A stretch of DNA of 6,411 nt from Elusimicrobiota bacterium. Its GTDB lineage: Bacteria; CAYTYR01; UBA6262; DAOVJB01. Location: contig DAOVJB010000075.1 in assembly GCA_030673425.1 (NCBI GenBank), positions 1 through 6,411 on the forward strand, in the 5' to 3' direction. Positions 1 through 6,411 of the stretch are shown here, in pieces (the stretch's first letter is position 1; each line of letters starts with the position of its first letter). A program made the translations under genes and the position numbers. Below the pieces are notes generated by a model, which was not told where the DNA came from, did no database searches, and saw only the letters and a list, made by a program, of their open reading frames with translations.

Positions 1-1
1 A

Positions 2-1777
2 ACAGCAGGGACTCTAACCCTTACTATCCATGATATTTTAGATAACACAGCTATTCTAACCATGACGTTTAATAGCGCAGAACTAAATACCTGGCACAGG
101 AAAATCCTGAGCCTTTCTAATATTCAGGACAAAGTTGATTCTATAAAATTTAATGGAGAAAGCGGTTCCATTTATTATTTAGACAATATGGAGCTTTATG
201 CTATAGCAAATAATGATGTGCAGGTGGAGCCTCTTCCAGGATTAAACCTTATCCAGAATTCCGGTTTTGAGGCCGGGACGCAGAATTGGCAAATTCATAA
301 TGGCAGTGTAATAGACGGCGAAGGAGTAAATGGATCAAAGGCTCTGGTGGATAATTCCAGCTATCAAATAGGCTATCAAGCCTATGTTGGCAATAATCTG
401 GGAAGGACAAGCTTTAATGTTTCCGTTTATGCTAAGAGTTTTGATGGAGCGACGTTAGGGGTTTATTGGATAGGGTATGATTCTAACGGCACGCGTATAA
501 CTGCACGAGCTGTTGAAAGCGGGATTAATTGGAAGCAGTCTTTGACTTCAGCGTATCAGAGATATACCGGAACATTTACCCTGATTGATTCGCGTATAGA
601 TTATATTTTATTAGCCTTGTATCGCTCAAACCAGACAGGAACGATCTACATTGATGACATTTTTTTGCAGCCGTTATCATTTAAAGCTAAAATAATAGCT
701 GCAGATACGGCAGATCCTTTAGAAATGCATTTTAGTGGTGATGCTTCTGAACACCCAACTCCAATAGTATCCTATGATTGGGATTTCGGAGATGGAGAAA
801 CAGGAGAAGGAGTAACTATAGACCATACCTTTCCCGATTATGAGAATTTCATGGTAAGTTTGACCATAACCGATGGATACGAAAGAACGGATACAGCTAC
901 GCTGACTGTGTCCCCTAACCAGGCTCCATTAGCGGTATCCGAGGCAGTGGTGAAAGGTAATTATTCCCTGGATAAAATTCCATTATATAACGAAATCTAT
1001 TTTTATGGCACAGATTCTTATGACGTAGATGGGGGCGTAATTTCTTATCATTGGGATTTGGGAAATGGTGAAAGCGCGGAAGGGGATTTTGTTACCTATG
1101 TTTACCGGGAGAGTGGTAATTATACTGTTACTCTCACTGTTACTGATAACCGGGGAAAAAGCAGTAGTGCCACTTTACAATTGGTTGTCTTACCTAATTT
1201 GATCAGCAACGGGAGCTTTGAGAACGAAGATGACTGGAGTATCTATAATTCAGAGTATGCCTTTGGAGAAGGGAGAGATGGCACACGGGCGTTAATGAAT
1301 AATAGCGATTATGGATTTGCTGTTCAAAAATATATAGGGAATCAACTGGAAAGAGCCACACTTGAGCTCTCATTATATGCCAGAAGCAGTGATGGGGCAA
1401 AATTAGGGGCCGTCTATCAGGGATATGATGCTGGCAATAATCTGGTTGGTAGAGCAACTATTTCAGCTTTTAAGATTGACTGCGGAGAACCTTCGATTGC
1501 AGGGCATGCGAAGTATTATACTACATCACCGCCGCCGGATACGGACGGCGACGGTATGCCGGACCCATGGGAGACCCAGTATGGTCTAAATCCGAATGAC
1601 CCTTCAGATGCAGTGCAGGATCTGGATGGCGATGGGTATACAAACTTAGGAGAATATAAGAATGTTTGGAACCCTGCAGATCCGAATTCGCCCACGTTCC
1701 CGCCTGTTGATACGGATGGAGATGGTATGCCGGACTATTGGGAGATCCTGTATGGGCTTGATCCCTATAATCCATAA
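2..1777 (+). CDS. Modular secreted/surface protein with jelly-roll, PKD and TSP3-like modules (5' end missing)
   Basis: The frame is open from the left window edge (591 codons visible), so the gene starts upstream. The first in-frame ATG, at 62, has no ribosome binding site and lies inside a beta-rich module. Modules in order, counting codons from position 2: end of a beta-sandwich module (about 1-70, closing with IYYLDNMELYA); a complete carbohydrate-binding-like jelly roll (82-224, starts NLIQNSGFEAG, ends GTIYIDDIFL); PKD 1 (225-306, signature YDWDFGDGETGEG); PKD 2 (308-398, YHWDLGNGESAEG); an incomplete jelly roll (399-509) that stops before its last strands; one full TSP3-like unit (513-569, DTDGDGMPDPWE then DLDGDGYTNL); and half of a second unit before TAA. 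PKD and jelly-roll modules are known in secreted glycan-binding proteins and adhesins, and the DxDxDG loops normally bind calcium. No catalytic domain is visible. The C-terminus has no recognisable sorting signal. The role is inferred as extracellular carbohydrate binding or adhesion; the ligand is unknown. Confidence 0.9.
   Translation, partial: TAGTLTLTIHDILDNTAILTMTFNSAELNTWHRKILSLSNIQDKVDSIKFNGESGSIYYLDNMELYAIANNDVQVEPLPGLNLIQNSGFEAGTQNWQIHNGSVIDGEGVNGSKALVDNSSYQIGYQAYVGNNLGRTSFNVSVYAKSFDGATLGVYWIGYDSNGTRITARAVESGINWKQSLTSAYQRYTGTFTLIDSRIDYILLALYRSNQTGTIYIDDIFLQPLSFKAKIIAADTADPLEMHFSGDASEHPTPIVSYDWDFGDGETGEGVTIDHTFPDYENFMVSLTITDGYERTDTATLTVSPNQAPLAVSEAVVKGNYSLDKIPLYNEIYFYGTDSYDVDGGVISYHWDLGNGESAEGDFVTYVYRESGNYTVTLTVTDNRGKSSSATLQLVVLPNLISNGSFENEDDWSIYNSEYAFGEGRDGTRALMNNSDYGFAVQKYIGNQLERATLELSLYARSSDGAKLGAVYQGYDAGNNLVGRATISAFKIDCGEPSIAGHAKYYTTSPPPDTDGDGMPDPWETQYGLNPNDPSDAVQDLDGDGYTNLGEYKNVWNPADPNSPTFPPVDTDGDGMPDYWEILYGLDPYNP
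245..673 (+). repeat. Jelly-roll module copy 1 (complete, first gene)
   Basis: About 143 codons, from NLIQNSGFEAG to GTIYIDDIFL. It is closest to the last module of the second gene (2909-3349); 407-483 and 524-550 are nearly identical in DNA there. The overall plan resembles CBM4/9-like or related carbohydrate-binding jelly rolls; the exact family is not assigned. Confidence 0.8.
1196..1528 (+). repeat. Jelly-roll module copy 2 (C-terminally truncated, first gene)
   Basis: Starts normally (NLISNGSFENEDDW) and aligns through LGAVYQGYD and a GEPSIAGHAKYYTTS stretch, then changes abruptly to a proline linker and the TSP3-like array. The final strands, with the usual DSRIDYI and GTIYIDDVSL segments, are missing. 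Its middle resembles the 2480-2908 copy (shared RATL, GYD region). Confidence 0.75.
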
Positions 1778-1882
1778 GAAAAAAAGGAGAAAAGAATAAT
1801 GAAAAGAAAAAAAATTTATTTAACGGTAATTGTAGTTCTATTAACTATTCTTGTTTATCCAAAAATTTGTTTAAGCGGTGAG
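1775..1882 (+). other. 108-nt in-frame segment splitting a TSP3-like repeat (stop, RBS, start, signal peptide)
   Basis: Repeat homology in the first gene ends at codon 1772-1774 (final NP) and resumes at TCA 1883 (S of SDGDLDGDG). The DNA between is 108 nt, exactly 36 codons. It holds the TAA, an A-rich gap with AGGAG, ATG 1799 and a signal peptide. The flanking half-units (66 nt and 99 nt) sum to 165 nt, one 171-nt unit minus two codons. Both genes use the same frame, so this TAA is the only stop between them. The segment therefore looks like an insertion into, or a boundary created within, one continuous repeat array. Confidence 0.75.
1785..1789 (+). promoter_or_regulatory. Ribosome binding site of the second gene
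   Basis: AGGAG lies 9 nt before the ATG at 1799, inside the 21-nt A-rich gap after the TAA of the first gene. It supports independent translation of the second gene rather than readthrough, and it fixes the start. Confidence 0.85.
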
Positions 1883-3352
1883 TCAGATGGGGATCTGGAT
1901 GGCGATGGGTATACAAACCTGGAAGAATATAATAATGGCTGGGACCCGACTGATCCAAATTCTCCGCCGCCGCTGTCCGTGGATACAGATAACGATGGTA
2001 TGCCGGATTCATGGGAGATGCAGTATGGTCTAAATCGACACGACCCTTCAGACGCAGCAGAGGATCTGGATGGCGATGGATATACAAACCTGGAAGAATA
2101 TAATAATGGCTGGGACCCGACTGATCCAAATTCTCCGCCTCCACCGCCCGTGGATACGGATAGCGATGGTATGCCGGATTCATGGGAGACCCAGTATGGT
2201 CTCGACCCGAATGACTCTTCAGACGCAGCGCAGGATTTAGACGGCGATGGGTATACAAACCTGGAAGAATATAATGGCGGCTGGGATCCAACTAATCCGA
2301 ATTCTCCACCTCCACCCAGCGGCTGGGGTCAGCCTTTAACAACAGGATATACGAAATATGTTGCAAGCTTTACGTTACCCGAGTCTAATATTGACTATAT
2401 TAACTTAATCTTATATCGCAGTAATCAATATGGGACAATTTTCATAGACGATGTTTCATTAAGAGATATTACGGTGGTTAATTTATTACAAAATCCCCGG
2501 TTTGAAGACGGAGCTATGTCATGGGGTAATGCTAATGTTATTGACGGGGCAGGGCTTAACGGGACTAAAGCATTAGTTGATAACAGTGGATATGGGATAG
2601 GGCAGCAACAGCATATAGGGAGTCAACTTGGAAGAGCCACACTTGGTGTCTCTCTTTATTCTAAAACAGATGATATAGCCAGGCTTGGTCTTTGCTGGCG
2701 GGGATATGATGTTAGTGGTAATTATATTACCAGGGGAACTATTGAAGGCGGCGGTATTAATTGGAAGCATTATTTAAATACATTTTATTGGGAGCACACG
2801 GCTCACTTTACTTTAACTGACAGCCGTATAGATTATATAACCTTATATCTTTATCGGGCAAATCAGGAAGGGACAATCTACATTGATGATGTGTCATTAG
2901 TAGATTTAAACCTGATTGAAAATCCCGGTTTTGAGGCAGGGAAGGGGAACTGGGTTATCCATGATGGTGATGACGATGTGATAGATGGAGAAGGAGTAGA
3001 TGGATCAATCGCCCTGGTGGATAATTCCCGCTATCAAATAGGTTTTCAAAACCATATTGGCAATAATTTAGGGAAAACAAGCTTTAATGTTTCCGTTTAT
3101 GCTAAGAGTTCTGATGGAGCGACGTTAGGGGTTTATTGGATAGGGTATGATTCCAGCGGCACGCATATAGCGGCACAAGCTATTGAAAGTGGAATTAATT
3201 GGAAGCAGTCTTTGACTTCAACATACCAGAAATATACCGGGACATTTACTTTGACTGACTCACGCATAGATTATATCTATTTAGCATTATATCGCTCAAA
3301 CGAGACAGGTACTATATATATAGATGAAGTCAGCTTATTACCAGAAAATTAG
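1799..3352 (+). CDS. Secreted protein: TSP3-like repeats followed by jelly-roll carbohydrate-binding-like modules
   Basis: 517 residues, complete. The start at 1799 is supported by AGGAG 9 nt upstream and an immediate signal peptide: basic MKRKK, a hydrophobic core at about residues 6-19, and a plausible signal peptidase I site near CLS|GE (26/27). The cysteine at 24 does not sit in a good lipobox. The mature part holds half a TSP3-like unit (29-61), two full 57-residue units (62-118 and 119-175, with DTDxDGMPDSWE and DLDGDGYTNLEEY loops and proline-rich linkers), a C-terminal jelly-roll fragment (174-223), and two complete jelly rolls (228-370, 371-515). The jelly rolls share NLxxNPxFExG at the start and GTIYIDxVSL at the end, and carry conserved aromatics (INWK, WxGYD) that could contact sugar. 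No catalytic domain or C-terminal sorting signal is seen. It follows the first gene by 21 nt in the same frame, and the two are closely related in modules. Calcium-stabilised glycan binding outside the cell is an inference. Confidence 0.9.
   Translation: MKRKKIYLTVIVVLLTILVYPKICLSGESDGDLDGDGYTNLEEYNNGWDPTDPNSPPPLSVDTDNDGMPDSWEMQYGLNRHDPSDAAEDLDGDGYTNLEEYNNGWDPTDPNSPPPPPVDTDSDGMPDSWETQYGLDPNDSSDAAQDLDGDGYTNLEEYNGGWDPTNPNSPPPPSGWGQPLTTGYTKYVASFTLPESNIDYINLILYRSNQYGTIFIDDVSLRDITVVNLLQNPRFEDGAMSWGNANVIDGAGLNGTKALVDNSGYGIGQQQHIGSQLGRATLGVSLYSKTDDIARLGLCWRGYDVSGNYITRGTIEGGGINWKHYLNTFYWEHTAHFTLTDSRIDYITLYLYRANQEGTIYIDDVSLVDLNLIENPGFEAGKGNWVIHDGDDDVIDGEGVDGSIALVDNSRYQIGFQNHIGNNLGKTSFNVSVYAKSSDGATLGVYWIGYDSSGTHIAAQAIESGINWKQSLTSTYQKYTGTFTLTDSRIDYIYLALYRSNETGTIYIDEVSLLPEN
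2318..2467 (+). repeat. Jelly-roll module copy 3 (C-terminal fragment, second gene)
   Basis: Directly after the TSP3-like array the protein enters a jelly roll midway: GWGQPLTTGYTKYVASF aligns with the NWKQSLTSTYQKYTGTF region of complete copies, followed by normal final strands ending GTIFIDDVSL. The first two thirds of the module are absent. It complements the truncated copy in the first gene, with about 17 codons of overlap. Confidence 0.75.
2480..2908 (+). repeat. Jelly-roll module copy 4 (complete, second gene)
   Basis: From NLLQNPRFEDG to GTIYIDDVSLVD. It has the same plan as the other copies but is clearly diverged, with LCWRGYD in place of VYWIGYD and an extra glycine in EGGGINWK. 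Confidence 0.8.
2909..3349 (+). repeat. Jelly-roll module copy 5 (complete, C-terminal, second gene)
   Basis: From NLIENPGFEAG to GTIYIDEVSLLPEN at the protein end. It is the closest relative of the first module in the first gene. It carries a short acidic insertion (DGDDD) near residue 390 that copy 1 lacks. Confidence 0.8.
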
Positions 3353-3413
3353 AGATTAAGCGATAAGAAGAAAAAATATTTTAAAGTTAACGTTATTAAG
3401 GAGGGAAAGAAAA
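3353..3413 (+). other. 61-nt intergenic gap without visible terminator
   Basis: The gap holds an A-rich stretch, a short TAACGTTA palindrome (3388-3395) too small to be a terminator hairpin, and the ribosome binding site of the third gene. No stem followed by a T-run is seen, so cotranscription of genes 2 and 3 is likely. I cannot point to a convincing promoter. Confidence 0.6.
3398..3404 (+). promoter_or_regulatory. Strong ribosome binding site of the third gene
   Basis: AAGGAGG, a near-perfect anti-16S match, ends 9 nt before ATG 3414. It decides the start against the in-frame ATG codons at 3447 and 3453, which fall inside the signal peptide. Confidence 0.9.
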
Positions 3414-6411
3414 ATGGGTAAGTCAATAAAGCGTGTAGTATTGTTAATGGCCATGATATTACTTTTCGGAAGTCTTACAGAGGCGAGAGCTGGCTGTCGT
3501 CTTTCTGAAACAGCCGATGATAGCGGCGAGGTCAGCGTCACTATGGAGAATAGTTTTTTGAAGTTGGTTTTTGAACCGTCTCACGGAGGCAGATGCTCAA
3601 GTTTGATTCTGAAGGGAAATAAGGACTTGGTCTGGTGGGGACCACCGAAGGAGATATATGGAGGAGTATTTGAGGACCATTTCTGGCAGCAGGGCTATCC
3701 GGGGGATTACACTGACAGGCAGTATAAGTATGAGATTGTTTCTGATACCCTGGAGAAAGTCAGTTTAATGCTCTTCTCTATAGGAGAGAGCGGCATATTT
3801 AAAGGAGTAAGAATAGAGAAGACGATCTCCATCTACAAAGACAAAACCTATATTGACGCAGACTACAAAATAAAAAATGTTATGCCGACAGCCACTGCCC
3901 GGTCTTTGAGATTTGGTTTTTGGGCTCATCACATCTTAAGAGCAGGAGGTCCAGGAATGGCAGAAAAGAACACCTTTTATGCTCCTACCATTAATGGGAT
4001 AAAAGCTACAAAATATGACCCGGCTAACCCTCCGAACTGCCACGTCTGGGAATATGAACCTACAAGAGGCTGGAGCGCTGTAGCAGGAGAATCAGGAGAG
4101 GGTATAGCCTGTCTCTTTGATTATAAGTATTTGAAATGCTTCTATTTCTGTTTATACGGCTCAGATCTGCCCACTTTAGAATGGCGGTATAATTTGGTAG
4201 AGGTAAGACCAGAAGAGAGTTTTAATACTAGAATCAGACTTATTCCCTTTAAAGGTCTTTCCTCAATAGAAGGAGCAGGAGATGTTCTTGTCGGCTCTAT
4301 TAAGACAGATAAGGAAAGATATGAAAAGAATGAACCTATCTCTATTAACCTTACTCTAAATTCTGCCGAGACTAAAGATATTGTTCTGAAGACGGATTAC
4401 CGAATACTTCCCTCTGAGGATTTCTCCAAACTTGAATCAAAGAAAGTCTCTCTTTTAGTAAATACCCCAAAGAAAACATCCTTTAATCTCAAACCGGAAA
4501 AAGAAGGAACATATATTATCCGCTGTCTTGCGAAAGTAGATAATAAAGTAATAGCAGATTTCTTTAAGCCAGTAGTAATAGGTAAAGATACCGGCTCCTT
4601 TAAGTTAGCCGCCAAAGAAAAAAGAATAACAATAAAGGATACATTTGAGGATTTAGTTCCAGAAGAATGGAGACCAGTAACAAAACCAGTAGAGACCCCA
4701 CATATCAAATGGGCAAAACCTTATGCTAAAGAAAGGCCAAAGGTGCTATTTCTGACAGCAGAGGATTATCAGAGGGAATTAACTGAACTCGCTCAGAGGA
4801 TGGATATAGAATATGATTTTATTCCATTAAAAGGCATGTATGAAGGTATACATGGACCTGTTAATAAACAGAGATTCAAGTTTATTGAAGAGAAATTATG
4901 TAATGAATATGATGTGATCTTTAGCTCTAATCTTTTTTTTGAGGAATTTCCAGAGGGAATTCAAAAGGCTATAGTAAAAAAGGTAGCAGAAGGGACAGGT
5001 TTTGTCTCAATTGTCCCTTCTAAAGAGACTAAGATTCTATCCGAGATTCTACCATTCAGCAATCGGCTCTCAGGATATCGTGGTGCTACTCGTCCTACCC
5101 CTTCGCGCTGGCATAAGAAAAAGGAGCATTTCGTTACAACTGGCATTCCCTTCTCCGTCTTACCTAAAAGCAGCTATTATCGGTTTAAGAAATTACAGGG
5201 AGAAATTCTGGTTTCTGCGGGTAATGACCCTTTGCTTTCCATCAACGAATATAAAAAGGGAAGAGTAGCGGCTTTATCTTATTTCTCTCGCCAGTCCTTT
5301 CCCATAACACCGACAGTAGATCATTATGAGGTAGAATTTGATTACTGGGAATATTATTATTCTTTAATAGCCAAATCCATCCTGTGGGCAGGCAAGAAAG
5401 AACCTAATTTAGAAATTCTCTCCCTTAAACCGGAAGGAGAAGAATTAAAAAGAGAAAATAATTCATGGATAATAAGAAAAGGCAATATCATTAGTTATTC
5501 AGATGAAAAACCAGCGATAAAGATTAAATTGCAATGTAAGGAGGATATTAAAGGAACTGTTCATCTGGTTATTAAGAATAAAAGATACGAGACAGTAAAA
5601 AAACACAAAGAAAAATTAAATATTAAGAAGAATACACCTAAAGATATAGCATTTGAAATCCCGGAGTATTTAGAGACTGGTCTCTATTTAGCAGATATCT
5701 TTCTTAAGGATAAACAGGATAGGATTCTCAACTGGGGAACCGCTCATTTTAAGGTAATAAGTAATATAGAACTAACTGAGATAAAAACCGATAAAAAATA
5801 TTACAAAAAACCGGAAGATAAAAAAAATATTAGTGTAACCCTAAAGATAAATAATAAAGAGAGAGAGAATAAAGATGTGTCTTTAAATGTTGAATTATCT
5901 GATGCTCTGAGAAGGCTGATTATTACCAAGTCCCTGAAACAACTGCTTACTCCCGGGATTAACAGGATTAACCTTACTCTCCATTCTGAGAGTCTTATCA
6001 CTCCGATTCATAAACTGAAAATTATCCTTTCAGATAATACTGGAATTCTATTGACTGGCACTTCACCAGTTTATACTCCTAAAGAACCGGATGAGGGTTT
6101 TAGTGATTACTCGGTTTTTCTCTGGTTTAACTTCCAACCACATTATCTTCACCCTTACTTCTATCAATTAGCCAAGGGTATAGGGATAGGAGGTATGGCG
6201 GGAGCCTATTACAAGGATTCCTTTCTTCGGATAGTCGGAGAAAACAACTTCTGGATGCATTATGAGAATATGCCTTGGCTTGGATGCAAGAAGTATACAA
6301 AATTAGAAACTGGTGGTTATATTAGACACTACAAAACACTTTCAACGCATCCTGAGTTTAAGGGAGAGAAGAATTTTGTTAAAAATGAAGCAGAAAGATT
6401 AAGGAAATTTA
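3414..6411 (+). CDS. Large secreted multidomain protein, putative glycoside-hydrolase-like (3' end missing)
   Basis: 999 codons are open to the right edge, with no stop in the window. The start has AAGGAGG upstream and a clear signal peptide: KSIKR, a hydrophobic core at about 8-19, and ARA|GC at 26/27. The RAGC context is a poor lipobox, so ordinary cleavage is favoured. Domains are judged by eye. Residues 40-290 look like a galactose-mutarotase-type beta-sandwich (MENSFLKLVFEPSHGGR opening, VRIEKTISIYKD, FGFWAHH, GWSAVAGE). About 290-390 is Ig-like. 441-662 looks like a class I glutamine-amidotransferase fold (PKVLFLTAEDYQREL, YDVIFSSNLFFEEFP, closing SILWAGKKEP) with no nucleophile cysteine at the GFVSIVP turn, as in trimerisation-type domains of some beta-galactosidases. 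About 665-783 and 785-897 are Ig-like. From 898 the aromatic DYSVFLWFNFQPHY stretch resembles the first strand of a TIM-barrel glycoside hydrolase. Catalytic residues would lie beyond the window. The likely role is processing of an extracellular polysaccharide alongside the upstream binding proteins; family and substrate are not identified. Confidence 0.85.
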   Translation, partial: MGKSIKRVVLLMAMILLFGSLTEARAGCRLSETADDSGEVSVTMENSFLKLVFEPSHGGRCSSLILKGNKDLVWWGPPKEIYGGVFEDHFWQQGYPGDYTDRQYKYEIVSDTLEKVSLMLFSIGESGIFKGVRIEKTISIYKDKTYIDADYKIKNVMPTATARSLRFGFWAHHILRAGGPGMAEKNTFYAPTINGIKATKYDPANPPNCHVWEYEPTRGWSAVAGESGEGIACLFDYKYLKCFYFCLYGSDLPTLEWRYNLVEVRPEESFNTRIRLIPFKGLSSIEGAGDVLVGSIKTDKERYEKNEPISINLTLNSAETKDIVLKTDYRILPSEDFSKLESKKVSLLVNTPKKTSFNLKPEKEGTYIIRCLAKVDNKVIADFFKPVVIGKDTGSFKLAAKEKRITIKDTFEDLVPEEWRPVTKPVETPHIKWAKPYAKERPKVLFLTAEDYQRELTELAQRMDIEYDFIPLKGMYEGIHGPVNKQRFKFIEEKLCNEYDVIFSSNLFFEEFPEGIQKAIVKKVAEGTGFVSIVPSKETKILSEILPFSNRLSGYRGATRPTPSRWHKKKEHFVTTGIPFSVLPKSSYYRFKKLQGEILVSAGNDPLLSINEYKKGRVAALSYFSRQSFPITPTVDHYEVEFDYWEYYYSLIAKSILWAGKKEPNLEILSLKPEGEELKRENNSWIIRKGNIISYSDEKPAIKIKLQCKEDIKGTVHLVIKNKRYETVKKHKEKLNIKKNTPKDIAFEIPEYLETGLYLADIFLKDKQDRILNWGTAHFKVISNIELTEIKTDKKYYKKPEDKKNISVTLKINNKERENKDVSLNVELSDALRRLIITKSLKQLLTPGINRINLTLHSESLITPIHKLKIILSDNTGILLTGTSPVYTPKEPDEGFSDYSVFLWFNFQPHYLHPYFYQLAKGIGIGGMAGAYYKDSFLRIVGENNFWMHYENMPWLGCKKYTKLETGGYIRHYKTLSTHPEFKGEKNFVKNEAERLRKF

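Larger units (their letters stand above)
1538..2323 (+). repeat. TSP3-like calcium-loop repeat array, 171-nt period, spanning two genes
   Basis: Four units with a 57-codon period: 1538-1708; a split unit made of 1709-1774 and 1883-1981; 1982-2152; 2153-2323. Each unit has loop A (DTDxDGMPDxWExxYGL), loop B (DLDGDGYTNLxEY), then a WDPxDPNSP plus proline linker. Asp spacing in both loops matches EF-hand-like or thrombospondin type 3 calcium loops. Positions 1891-1968 and 2062-2139 differ at one base in 78, pointing to recent duplication or conversion, while the unit in the first gene is clearly more diverged. These are not dockerins: the 57-residue unit and the PDxWE motif do not fit the paired ~22-residue dockerin repeat. 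Confidence 0.9.

Noticed and set aside
62-64. ATG at 62 as the start of the first gene
   Set aside because: The frame stays open to the window edge, no Shine-Dalgarno sequence precedes it, no signal peptide follows, and it lies inside a beta-rich module whose earlier strands are encoded upstream.
1775-1777. Programmed readthrough or recoding of the TAA between genes 1 and 2
   Set aside because: A good ribosome binding site, ATG and signal peptide follow at once, which is sufficient for separate translation. TAA recoding is not a common bacterial code variant, and other genes here also end in ordinary stops. It is kept only as a check under the split-gene finding.
1845-2291. Minus-strand open frame opposite the TSP3-like repeats
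   Set aside because: It is a shadow produced by the 171-nt periodic codon pattern of the real gene. Its product is a low-complexity His/Pro/Tyr-rich repeat with no recognisable domain.
1538-2323. Dockerin (cellulosome) interpretation of the DxDGDG repeats
   Set aside because: The unit is 57 residues with PDxWExxYGL and TNLxEY motifs, not two ~22-residue dockerin segments, and no cohesin is visible in the window.
3388-3395. TAACGTTA palindrome as an operator or terminator
   Set aside because: Eight bases of AT-rich palindrome occur easily by chance, there is no second copy, and no T-run follows a stable stem.
5002-5268. Plus-strand 88-codon frame inside the third gene
   Set aside because: It overlaps the long continuous frame of the third gene entirely, has no good ribosome binding site, and shows no recognisable domain.

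Overview
The window is almost entirely protein-coding on the + strand: three large same-strand genes with gaps of 21 nt and 61 nt. The first gene runs off the left edge and the third runs off the right edge. The style is AT-rich, with many AAA, AGA and ATA codons. The products are very large, modular, secreted proteins built from carbohydrate-binding-type jelly rolls, PKD domains, thrombospondin-type-3-like (TSP3-like) calcium loops and Ig-like modules. This is typical of uncultured bacteria such as Omnitrophota, Poribacteria and other PVC-related or candidate phyla. That placement is an impression from style; no marker gene is present. I see no RNA gene, CRISPR array, mobile element or transposase.

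Region 1 (2-1777) is the 3' part of a surface/secreted protein: end of a beta-sandwich module, a complete jelly-roll carbohydrate-binding-like module, two PKD domains, an incomplete jelly roll, then one and a half TSP3-like repeats. Region 2 (1799-3352) encodes a complete 517-residue protein with its own signal peptide: half a TSP3-like repeat, two full repeats, the C-terminal part of a jelly roll, then two complete jelly rolls. Region 3 (3414-6411) is the start of a secreted multidomain protein of at least 999 residues: signal peptide, galactose-mutarotase-like domain, Ig-like segment, inactive-looking glutamine-amidotransferase-like domain, two Ig-like segments, and the beginning of what looks like a glycoside-hydrolase-type barrel.

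The most notable point is how genes 1 and 2 relate. They lie in the same reading frame and are separated by a single TAA. The break falls inside one 57-residue TSP3-like repeat: gene 1 ends with its first half and gene 2, after its signal peptide, starts with its second half. Across the break, gene 1 also holds the N-terminal part of an incomplete jelly roll and gene 2 the C-terminal part of one. Removing the 108-nt segment that carries stop, ribosome binding site, start and signal peptide leaves one continuous modular protein. This suggests a gene fission, or a pair of secreted proteins with complementary half-domains.

Taken together, the cluster looks like an extracellular glycan-binding and probably glycan-processing locus, likely one transcript. 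Substrate and activity cannot be read from the window.
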